64,000 nt of DNA from contig NC_135212.1 of the NCBI RefSeq assembly GCF_052324685.1, forward strand, positions 46,003,712 to 46,067,711, given 5' to 3'. Source of the DNA: Brachyhypopomus gauderio (Eukaryota; Chordata; Actinopteri; Gymnotiformes; Hypopomidae). The number at the start of each line of letters is the position of its first letter. The stretch's first letter is position 1. A program made the position numbers and the translations under genes. The notes beneath the pieces are model-generated. The model had not been told where the DNA came from. It saw nothing but the letters and a program-made list of their open reading frames with translations, and did no database searches. This document shows, piece by piece, positions 25,344-37,640 of the stretch.

Positions 25344-26485
25344 GTGAAGACTGGGCTGAGCCGTAAAACACGCGGGTACCTGTCCAGGGTAGTGAGGTAT
25401 GGCAGGGATGACCTGGCTGTACTGCAGGTAGGACTGTGGGTAAGGGGAGGCCACCAGGGGAGGACCTGCTGCAGATGCTGCCTGAATCATGGGGGGAGCG
25501 GAGGAGCTGTGGTCTGGACGGGGACCCACCACCGAGCCTGAGAAAAGGAAGGAGCGCGTGAGCAGAGCGCGTGAGCAGAGCGCGTGCGGCTCGGCTGCCC
25601 TCATGCGTGTGGGGTTCAGACTCTCCCACACATCTGCAGCCTTAAAACGCCTTTAGGAATGAACAGTCTAAAAGACCTTTCACCACATAACAGATCAGAG
25701 TGATCCACCGTAAACAGATGTACCGCTCGTCAGCTATAAGAACCTACGCGCTATATAAACATGACATTATTATTATTAGTGGAAGGGGGTTTTTAATGGC
25801 ATCTAAACATACTGTGGCTTGTACCACTTATATCATTACTGCAACACAACCCAGCCTTATGAAAGAGCTCATTCACTTTATCTCAGAATGATCAAAAGAA
25901 CCAATGGGAACGGTTTCTAAGAATACAGCCCTGGGAACTGTACTAAGTGGATAATGAAGCCCTACTCGGTGATTACACAGGTATGATCTTTTATTGATGA
26001 AGATCAAAGGCTTAGGGAGGTAACAGACTCACACCGGGGCAACAGTTCAGTCCGTGAGTGCCAGATGGGCTCATCTCACGGGCCGAATGGACCCTGCTGC
26101 GCTAGGGCGTCCACGTTCGTTATCCAGAGCAGGTGTTTGCAGAGGAAGATGTTTGGGTTTTTAGAAGGGGAGCTAAAACAACCTCGACGGTATTTCTACA
26201 TGGCAATTCAACACGAGGGAGAGAGACGCGACTGGTGCCGTGGCCATTACTGGAACCCGGTCAGAGCCTGCAGAGAACGTGCTGTCTCAGATGGGTTGCT
26301 AAGCGCTGGGGGGGTGGAGGACGTGTCTAGATGGTGCAGTGGAGTGGGTGTGGAGGTGTTTACCTTTAGCTCTGGTGTATTTGCCCTGGCTGACAGTTGA
26401 CACGGTGTACTGGTACATCTGAGGGGCCTGGAGGAGGAAGACAAATCCCTCACATATACAGTCAGCCATGTTGTGTACATACGAA

Positions 26486-26517
<32 letters not shown>

Positions 26518-29500
26518 CTGTACAGCTATGGGTGACATGTAGCTCAGGTACTGGGGGCTGTATATGGCTCCCTGGCCAGCAGGAGGCTGCAGCATCACGG
26601 AGGGGCTCTGGGGGGCGGGGCGGGGGGGGCGTGGGCGTGGCCGCGGGCTTCACCTGAACCCCAAACACAAGGCAAACAGGCATGAGCATGTCCCTCAACA
26701 GCTACGAAAGAGGAACCTAAACACATCTTACTTAAAGGTGACTGCTGGACCACACTGACCATGGGGAGATGGGCCTTGGTGGGGTTAAACTCTTTGGCGT
26801 TGGGGTTTAGTGTGGATTTCTTCACTTGACTGCCAAAAACAGGACAAGCAGGTTCAATACACAAGCAGCGAACCCGAACACGTCACATGTACATACTGGG
26901 AACACGTGACTGGTTATGATGCATCACAACGTTTAAAGCACATCTCCAACCAAAGAGGACACCCCTGGTTAAGAGTTCTGTTACTTCCATCATAATGTCT
27001 CCGCCTCCTACTTACTCGGCCACGCCCTCCTCTCGCTCGCCAGCCTCGGCTCGGCCGTCTTCCCGGGCCAGGGTCCTGGCGGGCTGGGGGGCCACCGCGG
27101 CAGCCTGGCCGTCTGAAGCGGGGGGCTGTGGAGCACCAGCGGGGGTAGGCGTGGGCGTAGCGGTGGGGGTGAGCGGTGTGGGGGTGGGTGGAGCCGGGCC
27201 CTCGGTGCAGGCCTCTCTGCTTGTCTCGCTCGACGAAGGCTCCTGGCTAAGAGTCGTCGGCGAGGCCGTTTTGAGCTCTGCGGAGGAGGCGGGGTCTGCC
27301 TGCATGCCGTGGGCGGGGCTTGCTTGCGGAGGGTCGTTGGGTGCGGCTGTAGTGCTGGACGCGGAGGAGGTGGGCTGTAGCTGTGAACCAATGAGAGTGT
27401 CGATTAGACCGACTTGGACCTTCACTGCATCCCGACTCCACAAAGCTTAGCAGAGGAGTTGTGTGTGACCGTGTAAAAAGGAGAGAAAAGCTCAAAGACC
27501 TCAAGCCCACGTAGGTACTCACCCTGAACTCCTTCCCAAACTTACGAAGCTCCTCTATCTGTGACCTCTGCTGAACTGAGGCAGCTGGCAACCAAGAGAG
27601 CGATTCATTACATTCAAAATATTTTAAAGGTGAGGAGAACGTGGAAGTGCCCAAGTGTAAAGAAAGTTCCACCTTTATTGCTCTTGCCATCCTGAGGAGT
27701 GGCGGGGTTGTCCGTCCTCTCCTTTGACAAAATCTCATTTACTGTAACAAAACATATAAGAAGAGGAATAAAAAAATAAAATAGGGTTAACCACAGATGC
27801 CACGGATTCTATCAATGGAAGAATTATCATCATCATCATCATCATCATCATCAATCCAACCAGTTCTGCTCACCATCTACAGGAAAGAGAGGGGTGGGGC
27901 CAGGGGGTTTTGGGGTCACCATGGTAACTGCAGGGGTGTCCAGGTAGGTAGAAGCGGACTGAGGAAGAGGATCTTGGGTGTGTGCATCAGGTTTAGGGGA
28001 ATGAGAGACTGAAGAGAGGAAGAGATAACGGGAAGAACGAAAGGGTTGTAATAAAAAAACAACAACAACAAAAAAGAGTGTGTGGCAGCTTCATATAAAG
28101 TTCAGTGTGTACTCTAAATGAACGCAAGTGTGTGTGCGTGTGTGTGCATGTGTGTGTGTGTGTGTGTGTGTACCTGTGGGTGAGGAGTGGGAGTTGGTGG
28201 AGCGCAAACTCCTGGTCTGTGCAGGCCTCTGAGATTTGGGGGACGTTCTGGACGATACTAGATTACACACAAAAAATATCAATTTAACAGCATCAAACAT
28301 GAACGTCATAGTATCACAGCCCTGTGTAACCCACACCCGCCCACCAACCCCCCCCCCCCCCCCCCCCCCCCCAACCACACACACACACACACATGCACGC
28401 AACGTACCTCCATTGACGGGTCGCGTGGAGTCCGAGAGGGACTGTGGGTGTGAGAGTGAGTGAGGGATGTGTGGACCGGGGGGGCTGTTGAGGCCCGGTT
28501 CCATGGGCCGGGGATGAGCAGGTGGGCTACACTGTGTCTGGTGAGGGGAGTATCCCCCTCTGATAGACAGTGGGCTGTTCCTATCAGAGGGCGTAGTGGG
28601 CTGACTGGTGCCAGAGGGAAGAGGAGGTCTGGGGGAGGAACTGGAAGGGGGGGGTCTGTTTGTTCGATTAGGGAGGGAGGAGGAGGCCCCTCCTCTTTCT
28701 CTCTCGCCCCTCGACACACCCATCTCTCTCTCTCTTGGCCTCTGAATATACTTGCCATCCCTACGAGAAAGAGTGGAAAGAATGGAGGAAATCTACAATA
28801 ACGGACAGCACAGAGGACAGGTAAAAAGGGTCCGAGAGAAAAGCCGTGGCTAAGGGCAGTGTGGCGGACTGACCGGCTCCCGGAGCTGAGAAACCCAGGG
28901 CTGTCTCTCCCTCTCTCCCGCTCCCCTCCGTCCCGCACCACAGCACTGTATTTATCCTCTTCGCTCCTGCCTTCGTCATTCTCCAGCGCCACCCGGTGGC
29001 GGTACTGTGAACTGGACTCAATTTCACTGGCCAGTCGTGCGGCTCGTGCCTCTCGCTGCCGGTAGCCTTCCGATGTATTCCGCTCCAGGGGAACCCTGAG
29101 GGGGTTTCAACCATGTATCAATGTTTCATGGTTATCTTTTGTTAAAAAATCCCCCACCTGCACATTAGGTCTACTGCTGCCTCAGACTGAAGTTTTGATT
29201 TGTTAAAGATTTTGTATGCATCTCAATGGCAGTGCAGTTTAGCATCAGGCATAAAAAACCCTTCACATTGTTTCACGTGTGTGTGTGTGTGTTGCAGATA
29301 AACGTACGTGTACATTGCGAGGCTGGAGTCATAGGTGGACTTCACCCCATATGTTTCTTCATTGAAACGGAACATCTCACTGGCATCCCAACCATTAGCC
29401 TGCAAAGAGGGGAGGGAGAGAGGGAGAGAGGGAGAGAGAGAGAGAGAGAGATAGATAGAAAACATCTGAAATTAATCAGCTCCAGCCGAAAAATGACATG

Positions 29501-30499
29501 GGAAAAGCCCATCATACTGAAAGCGTTGAAAAGCACCAGGGTACGTTCATTACAATGATTCACCTGGTTTATCTGGTTCTGGGAATACAACACACTGCTG
29601 TATTATCTAGCCTAGACCATCCTCTGTCCACACACTACAGTCGTAGCCTCTGATAAATATGTGTGTGTAAACGGGTACACGTTTGAGTTTGTGCATGATG
29701 GGAGGTTAAACTCACTGCATCATTGTCTAGATCGTAGTTCTCTCCGTTGCTGTCTCCTCCATCCCACCTCTGTAACACCTTCTCTCTGTGGTCACCGTTA
29801 ACTCTGGACGAGCCCACTGTTGCATCTGTGAAGGTGTCTACACACACGTGCACACACACAATCTCAAACTTAACATCCAGGATCATCAATATTTCTATGA
29901 ACATACATTAGAGTGTACGCCACTGTCCATGCAGTCTGGTGGTTAGGGAATCAATTTTGTGACCGGAGGTTTGTGGGTTCGATTCCCAGGTCCTAGGACA
30001 TGACTGAAGTGCCCTTGAGCAAGGCACTTAACCCCAAATGCTCCCCAGGCTAGGGCTGACCTGAGGTCACCTGAGGTCAGTGACCTCTGCTCTGGGCACC
30101 TGTCACAGACCCCTAGTGATCACTGCACAGATGGGTAAATGTAGAGGACTAATTACGATTGCGGTGAAAATCACAATTGGCAATATAGCAACTTAACTTG
30201 TGCCTTTGACCTTGGAAGTGACTGGAACACGTGAATCCAATTATTTGCATGGGTGAGCGAATACTTTTGGCAATATTAGTGCAACGTGCATCACTACAGG
30301 GGACTCTCGTGCATATACACACACCTCGGGTAGCATAGTTGAGGTCCACATCTCTGCAGGTCATGGTGATTAGGTCACTGGGGCTGAAGATCATGGTGTC
30401 TGTAATCTCCTCTCTCCTGGGGTGTGTGGATGCTCCACCTCCACAACCATCTCCATCCTCACCCCTAACTTTATGCACAGCATCCACAGCCAGCTCACA

Positions 30500-30535
<36 letters not shown>

Positions 30536-31336
30536 GGTTAATTTCTCCAATGTCAATCCTGTCTCATCAGCAAAGTTATTGGCACCTACTTCATAGCAAA
30601 CTTATAGATACATACACTTTCATGCACTAACATAGCCCCCAATTGTTTCTTATAGATCATTGTGCATATGACAAATACAGGTCTTTCAATGACCAATTCC
30701 TAGTACAGGAATATACATGAAGTCTGAACCATGCAGATTTTTTCCACTTACTCTCGAGCTTAAAGTCTTGAATATGCCCTCAAAAACACCTCCATTCTTC
30801 ACCCTCACATCACACCTGCAGCCCTGTGGAGACAGGAATGGGAGGAATGCATGGATGAAGTATGAACAGTAGACACAAAATGACGAGCAGCCGGTAAACA
30901 GGAAGTAATCTGAAGATGGGAAACAGAAACAGCAGTGTTCTCCTCTGCTGAGGTCCAACAGCTCGGTCCTGAAGGACAGGAAACTCACCACCACTGCCGT
31001 GAAAAAATGAAGCATCCGCGAGTTGTTGTAGATACCCTCAAACGCCTACGAAGATAAACACAATACTCGTGCTAATTAGGGCATAGCTAAGTGGATAGAA
31101 TATGCTAATATGTAAGTGCATAAGAGTATTTTTATCAGTAACAAAGCACTGAGCAAATAGACACAGGTATAATATGAATTAATAAATATTAGTTATATTA
31201 CATACAGGGGAAGACTGTGAGGAAGGCTTCACGGAGTTTCTGTTCCTGAAAATGACAACAACTTATTTCAATATGTACAAATTTCAATATTTGTACAGAG
31301 GTTTAAATACTTAAAGTATTATGCTCAAATATTTTT

Positions 31337-31394
<58 letters not shown>

Positions 31395-32817
31395 CTGCTG
31401 TTTATGAACAAGGGAATTACAAACAAGACACCCACGTCGCCCAAACGTGGTCCTTCGCTCAGAGCACTAATCATTTGACACAACAACATTCCCTCACAGA
31501 CCCTGTTCAGCCTCCTTACAGCCCCCCGTTAGTGGAGCGGCTCCTGGGGCATCGACACGGTGGTTACCGGGAGCCTAACTGGACCCTCCAGCCACAAAAC
31601 ACAGCCGAGTGCACATAAAACAGCCACACTGGCATTGTGTGTTCTCACTAGCAAACCATTAACAACGAACAGGCTAACGAGGCTACAATATGAACATTTT
31701 GGGCGAGATTCGTCTAGTTTCTAACAACAAGCTGTAGTTAGATTTAAAAGACAACTACGTGCAACGCCGAGCGTGATTTACTGAGAGGAGAGAAGCCCGC
31801 GCGGCGGCTAAGCTAGCTCGACCGCTCCAGCCGAGATACAACCCGTAACAATACAAGACAAATAGGTTGACGTATGTAGTCAGCTAGACAGCGACATTAA
31901 AAGCTAAGGTTTCGAAGGCCTACTTGCACAAGAAACGTTTCGAAATGGTGGATTTAATACTTTTTTGTCACGTTCATTCCGGGCTTTAAACGATGAAGTC
32001 GGTCTGCAATGCTCGATTTAAGACGCAAAACACTATTCTGTGTCATATGGTTTAGAAAAACAACAACAAAACACCAGCGCTCTACCACTAGTGCCCGCCC
32101 AGAGAGAAGTGATTGGTCAATTGTAGCGTCAATCAACAATTCTCCGACACCTATTTGTTCAGGGTACTTGCGGAGGCAGGCGTTTTGGGCTATAAACTCC
32201 AGCGATTAATTGGTCATAAACCATGTCAATTATTACTGCTCAGTTCCGATTGGTCTTCGTGTCCGGTGCTTCAATAAGACATTGTCCAATTGGTCTTTTC
32301 TGGCCCGTTCCTCATTTACATATAACGCACACGCCCATTTTAACCGGTAGGCCTCTTCGTGAAATAACAATCCCCGGACTTTCTGTGAAGAGTAGCCGGG
32401 TTCAGGTTACCTCCCCGGGGTTGTTCTGGTAGTGTTACTCCCAGGAACTGTGGATGACATGCCGGCCGATCCAGAAGTTCCATTCGAGGTTTTGCGGCCA
32501 CCTGGTCCAGACTGTTGCTGAAAAAACATGTTATTTAAATTTATATTTCCACATACTGACCTTCTACAAACACGAATCTAATGTTACGCGTTTTTGAGTT
32601 CGTGTAAGCTAACCAGCTAACTGTTACTTAGAAGTACTAAGTTAGCTAGCTAACGGTAGTTAACAATCATAGCTAACCTAGTTTAACTAATATTTATCTA
32701 GCCAAGTAGTCTGTATATAGTCATATATGAATACTAAGCACAGTCCCTCGTTTAAGCCATTTGTTGTGTGTAGAATCATGTAAAATTTGTACTCACATTC
32801 TGGCGGCGGAAAGACAT
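23680..32817 (-). CDS. atxn2l: Ataxin-2-like protein, 24 exons
   Basis: Exons from the start: 32797-32817, 32411-32517, 31206-31245, 30989-31045, 30752-30823, 30325-30499, 29716-29837, 29308-29399, 28874-29095, 28408-28760, 28174-28257, 27874-28008, 27673-27741, 27523-27584, 27016-27380, 26760-26829, 26518-26607, 26364-26427, 25380-25537, 25067-25199, 24850-24959, 24550-24729, 24006-24201, 23680-23738. They total 1011 residues in frame. ATXN2L is an RNA-binding stress-granule and P-body protein. Visible: Lsm domain (FEGIYNNSRMLHFFTAVV to GIFKTLSS), LsmAD (TFTDATVG, KVLQRWDGGDSN, FNEETYGVKSTYDSSL), ELRKFGKEF, the PAM2 motif STLNPNAKEFNPTK that binds poly(A)-binding protein, then Pro/Gln-rich repeats ending QLSFHPSGN. 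The N-terminus starts MSFRRQN and has no polyglutamine. The donor after exon 13 (gtggaa) is weak. It shares its strand with sh2b1 and converges with lat. Confidence 0.95.
24220..24281. repeat. GA tract at the acceptor of atxn2l exon 23
   Basis: About 31 GA units. On the minus strand they read as a CT tract that leads, via cccaccctcccctgtag, straight into the exon ending at 24201. Confidence 0.95.
28348..28372. repeat. poly-C tract in atxn2l intron 10
   Basis: About 25 C on the plus strand (G-run in the transcript), 36 bases downstream of the exon 10 donor and next to a CA repeat at 28376-28393. Confidence 0.9.
29918..30165 (+). mobile_element. tRNA-derived SINE in atxn2l intron 6
   Basis: A box-A-like stretch (TCTGGTGGTTAGGG, about 29935) and a clear box B, GGTTCGATTCC (29976-29986), are followed by GCCCTTGAGCAAGGCACTTA, a phrase shared by widespread fish SINEs. 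It lies opposite to the gene. The 3' edge is approximate. Confidence 0.8.
30507..30532. repeat. CA tract at the acceptor of atxn2l exon 6
   Basis: About 13 CA units. On the minus strand these read as TG repeats ending gtgtag directly at the exon ending at 30499, so a TG repeat forms the 3' splice site. Confidence 0.9.
31338..31393. repeat. GT microsatellite in atxn2l intron 2
   Basis: About 27 GT units, 93 bases from the acceptor of exon 3 (CA repeat in the transcript). Confidence 0.95.
32105..32300. promoter_or_regulatory. cluster of four CCAAT/ATTGG boxes in atxn2l intron 2
   Basis: ATTGGT occurs at 32112, 32208, 32249 and 32289 (the last overlaps CCAAT at 32286-32290), all followed by C, within about 185 bases. 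TATAAAC lies at 32190. The surrounding sequence is rich in CpG compared with neighbouring introns. Such clusters bind NF-Y and usually mark promoters. No transcript start is seen. Confidence 0.4.
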
Positions 32818-33260
32818 AGCTAGCTCGATTGCTAACTTAGCTGGCCGAATTCCCCTAACGTTACTTCGGAGCAGCGAGGGGGTTTCTTCAGTGTAAGACA
32901 GCTAGCTAGCTAGCAACCCAACTATCTTAATATTCGAATATGTCGGAAATGTCCTGTAATCCTTGATGATTTTTCTTCCCGGTAGCCCTGAATCTTCTTC
33001 TTTACTTCGAAAACATGTCATGAGCACTCTTGAGGAAGTGTCAAACAATATTTCTTATAAAAAAAAAAGCCGGTACCACGTCTTTAGGATTTTGCCTTAA
33101 ACGTAATGGCAACCCGTTGTCAACAATCTCCGCCTTGATTGGTCCGTCCCCTGGTGAAACTAGATCAATGACGCATCGACGTTTTCATTCAGCGCACTCC
33201 GGCTGGGTTTGTCACCAAAATAAGCGAATCCACCGTTCGTCGTAGTGGTTTTGTCTTACA
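32818..33260 (-). promoter_or_regulatory. atxn2l: promoter region of atxn2l
   Basis: CpG-bearing sequence immediately upstream of the atxn2l start codon, with TAGCTAGC repeats near 32900 and an ATTGG box near 33138. The 5' UTR and start site are inferred only from position. Confidence 0.4.
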
Positions 33261-33274
33261 ACATAACTACAATA

Positions 33275-33277
<3 letters not shown>

Positions 33278-33353
<76 letters not shown>
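33278..33353. repeat. compound CT-TA-CA microsatellite
   Basis: Runs of CT, then TA, then CA with no spacer between them, upstream of atxn2l. Confidence 0.95.
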
Positions 33354-33354
<1 letters not shown>

Positions 33355-33989
33355 GTTTTCATCCTCTGCCGAATCGTGGCTAAAGCTTTGGGGAGTTAAA
33401 TAAAGAAAAGAATCTGAATCTGGCAACCCTGCACAGCTCCACGTTAGCAGGCTCTTTTAGCCGCATTCCTTGGTTGTAAAACAATATCTTCGGCGACGTA
33501 AATAGCCTCTGGTTCCAACCGAATATTTCACATATTCAACATAATGTTACCACAAACGGAGCGATCGTCTTTTTGACTTTGTTTATAAATGCAGTTGAAA
33601 TAACTAAAAGCTACTAGACCCTATTCAATTCGCCTTATACGTAACACCACTGTACCTTAATAATAATAATAATGCAAGCCTTTAAAAATATAATAAAACA
33701 AGGTTACAAAGTACTTTATATGATGAAAAGAAATACAAAATCTAAAAGTACATGGAGAAAACATTTGAAATAAAAAACATTTAAAAGTAACTTACAGTAA
33801 TACAAATATAGAACAAAAGTCCAAATTAAATGCAATACTGAATATTGAGATATTTTTAATGCACCAATGTTCTAATTCAAAGTTTGGAGGACAATTTCAG
33901 ATCATATGGCCATAATACCTAAAAGTAGGCTCTTCTTCAACTGAGTTGCTGATATTCTGTAATTTTAGATGACTACTTTTTACATCCTG

Positions 33990-34310
33990 GCATGTTGAAA
34001 GAATGACAGATGCATGGTGGAGATTGCTTTGTCTTTTATCTCAGATCATGCTCTAATCCATTTCATTCCTTTATGCAGACAGTGGATTAGAGCCTTCAGG
34101 TCAAAGGTGAAATCAGTGAGAACATGGACTCCTGATGACGTAGAGGATTTAAGGGCATATTTGGACTGCAACCCAATGGATTACTTCAAATCTGCAAACA
34201 ATAAGGTAAATAACTTCACAGATGCAGTGACCGCTTACATAAACTTCTGTGAGGACACTGTCATCTCTATGAAAAAATCTACATATACATCCACATGAGG
34301 TAATGGAAAT
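33990..34310 (+). mobile_element. LINE fragment (Rex1/CR1-like endonuclease-to-RT linker)
   Basis: The plus frame at 34014-34298 contains SDHALIHFIP, then RTWTPDDVEDLRAYLDC, FTDAVTAYINFCEDTV. This order (SDH motif of an apurinic endonuclease, tryptophan-rich linker, FCED) is seen in fish Rex1/CR1 LINEs. Neither end of a full element is present, so it is a short internal scrap. Confidence 0.55.
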
Positions 34311-34319
34311 GAGAATCCA

Positions 34320-35274
34320 CCATCTTGAAATGTATACAAAAATAGGTTGTGAAATATTGTCATGCATATCAGGATTTTTTGGAAATACTGACAATACAAG
34401 ACACAATAAGGCTGTGAGATAGGTTAGCAAAATCTGTAGAAATTTCTTTAGTCCAAAGTGCAAATTAAATGGCCAAAAATTATTGTTTTAGAATCTTAGG
34501 ACACGTGTTTTGAGTCTTCACAAATTAATAGCACATAGGTACCTACAATAATATTTCTATTTTATTGCATTTGTAAAGTTTAAGCGATTGTTTTGGATAT
34601 TTAATGCCAAACCAAAAGGTGCTTGAATCAGTTTGGCCATCGCAGTTTCATCCATTTTTTTGTGAAATCACAACATTCAAAACATGGAGCTCATTTGACC
34701 GGTCACTACACAAAGAAATAAGGCTGGGAATTGAAATGAATAAATTCTTTGATTCACTAAAAGAAAATTACTTGGCCTGTTTTTGACACATGGACAGAGC
34801 AATCATAAAGCATCTTACACATTTCAGTTAAGCTACTGATACTTTAAAGGATATGGTTAAATTGTAGAAATCAATTTAAAGATCAAATATAATCCAGTGT
34901 TTCCTTGAAGTGCTCACAGTGTTGCAGTGAGTTGTATTCTCTGAACCACATGGCCTTTCAGTGTTCTCCTCCATCGCACCTCTATTAATCTTGTCACAAG
35001 CTGTTTAATTAAGATTATATTGTCATATATTATTATATAGTAGATATAGTTTATAGATTGTTATTAAACCAAAGAAGCCACATTTCAAGAACATAAAATA
35101 AACAGTCACACAGACATGAGTCCAAAATGTTGTTTCAGTATATTTATACCATATCACCATCATCATCAGCATTATTAATATTATCATCATCATCATTATT
35201 ATTATTAAATTTAATGTAGTACCTGAAACTAATTACACAGAGTGGACAACACTGTCCACATCAACACACGGTCC

Positions 35275-35368
<94 letters not shown>

Positions 35369-37190
35369 GGGAAGCAAGAGGGGGAGAGAGAGAGAGAGAG
35401 CACAAGAGAAAGAGAAGGCACAAATAGAATTTAAAAAAACAGGGTGAGCAGTACAGAAGAAGGAAAGAAAACAGGGAGTGGCAAAGGCAATACAAAGATC
35501 TAAAACGTGGACAGGAGGACAGAAGCAAGTGTGAGAGTAGCAGACACGGAAGAGCAGGCACTAAACTGGGTGTCAAAGGCCCCAAACCAAGAGTGACTGG
35601 CACGACATGAAGGGGAAAGACAGAGTAACACAGAAAGGCACAGGGAGAGAAGGACGGGTTCTTCCATCTTTTTTTCCATTTTCAATCATTTTCTTAAAAT
35701 ATGAGGAAACTAACAAGGGAAAGGAGAAACTGGTGTGGAACAGGCTGAAGGAGATCACAAGCAATATAAAAAGGCACAAAAATCTGAAACTCAAAACAGA
35801 ATCTGGAGAACAAATATTATGTATACATACATAGAGTAAACGACATACAACACAGGCATTTTAGAACAAATAAAAAATAAAATTAATACTATTATTTAAA
35901 GAATTATTACTATCATAATTATTACCACTGTTATTTTCATCCTCATCATCATAATAAGAAACAATTTCTTTTGTAAATGAAGGTCATTCTCTCTCCCTCA
36001 TCTGGACTCAACCAGTTGAACCAATTGAAACAAACAACGAATCAACGATAACAACAGTGGGTGTGGCTGTGTGTAAGAAACAGTTGAAACAGTAAGATGG
36101 AGGGAGAGAGCGGACTCCAGATAGAAACGGTACAAAAATATGCATAACAAAGTTGGCCAAGATGAACGCAGTGCAGATATTGGATACAGACTAAGAGAAA
36201 GAGACACAGAAAGGGGAGAGAGAGAGAGAAAATAGAGAGTCCTTACATAAAAGGCAGGTTCGGTATTTCTGAGCCAAATCGTTTTTCACTGTTGCATACT
36301 GCAGTCTGACTGCTGGCCGTTTTTGCTCCCGTTGCTAAGAAACTCACAGTGCACACAACATACTCTCGTACAGTCCTACAGTATAGGTGTGTCGATCAGA
36401 GCAGTGATCCACACTCTGGATGCTTTACCATGACGATACTTAATACGTCTAAAATGATGAATACAGTTTAAGTGAATTTTAATAATATACAGACGTGACT
36501 GTATTAGCTAGCTTTTGGTTCTCTTTCAAAGTTTACATCGTTAATGGATAAAAAAAAAATGTGACCAAGTTTAAAGGTTGAGAACCTCTCAACTAATTCT
36601 GTACCATTGTCCATCAACCCACATGACAGTAGATACCATGCCTCCAAACAGGAAATGATGTCAACATGTGTGACGTCCAGAGATTTCATTCAGAAATACT
36701 GATCCTACTTTTCAATGTGGTGAACCCTCTAGCAGGGAGCAGCAGCCGAGAGATCCGGGCTCATACACCTCTCTTTATAAGGCTGCTGATCTGAGATCTG
36801 CTCCTACTCACCAGTATGCCCCACCTTACATCAGTTTTCAGAGGACTATAAGGCATCCCAGATCAGCCGTCTCATCCTGAGAAGTCTTGCCCCAAGTATG
36901 ACCCCAGGGCTCTGAGGTAACAACGTCCTTGGAGATGTTCAGTATCTGCTTCGTCACGTGGAACTGACTCACAGCTGAGTTTGGGTTCTTTTGGCAGGCA
37001 GACAGCCGTCGTTAAAACCCTACAGGCTACAGCCTGGCATCGTCCTAGCAGAGCTAGCGAGACTCACAAACAAGTGACGAGCGCGGTTCAGTGGTGGCGG
37101 CAGTCGCTCTGAACAAGCAAACACACACCAAGGAGAAAAAAAGAAAACGTACCGAGAAGAGACTCGAGAGTGTTGCTGGGTGGGAGGAGT

Positions 37191-37227
<37 letters not shown>

Positions 37228-37640
37228 ATAGCACCACGTGGCGGTAGAACACAATCCAGTGTGATTGCACGAGGTGAAGGACAGTACCGCGGTGTCTGCC
37301 GCTGCCTCCGTGTGCAGCAGAGTCACCGGAGGGACCTTTAATACTGCAACACACCGAGAGAAAGAAAAGTAGTGTAACATTGACCAACATTTCCTCAGCC
37401 AAGCTCCAGTTAGTGTACCGTTACTTAGTGTTTTATGCTGCCCTTTCAGTGGTCAGTGTGTGTGTGTGTGTATGCGCGCGCGCGTATGTAATAGAGTGTG
37501 AGCATCTCCTTCCACCTGTCTCTCACTCTTTGAAAGCTTTTTCTGTTGTGTTTAATAGTGTCAGTAACTCTGTTGTGCCCCCCCCATATTCTTCCTATGA
37601 AGTGACAAATACTGATTGTGACTGGATCTCCTTCCGCTCC
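34320..37640. other. intergenic, sh2b1 3' end to atxn2l promoter
   Basis: Contains a GA microsatellite at 35281-35364, a purine-rich belt to about 35660, ATT/ATC trinucleotide runs near 35160-35210, and a GT run at 37194-37222. The sh2b1 3' UTR must extend leftward from 37640, but I could not fix its end. The open frame at 34604-34786 is unidentified. Confidence 0.4.
35281..35364. repeat. GA microsatellite
   Basis: About 42 uninterrupted GA units, followed by a shorter GA run near 35387-35400. Confidence 0.96.

Noticed and set aside
26608-26652. Earlier acceptor for atxn2l exon 17 giving a longer Pro-rich exon (VKPAATPTPPPP)
   Set aside because: That frame does not give the conserved AIYSPQYLSYMSP. 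The acceptor before 26607, with a C-rich tract, keeps the frame and matches human ATXN2L.
27012-27443. Overlapping long frames on both strands over atxn2l exon 15
   Set aside because: High GC lowers stop-codon frequency. Only the minus frame LQPTSSAS...AEREEGVAE fits the neighbouring exons in phase.
34604-34786. 60-codon frame with FHPFFCEITTFKTWSSFDR
   Set aside because: Looks like decayed mobile-element coding sequence, but I could not assign a family, so it is not listed as a gene.
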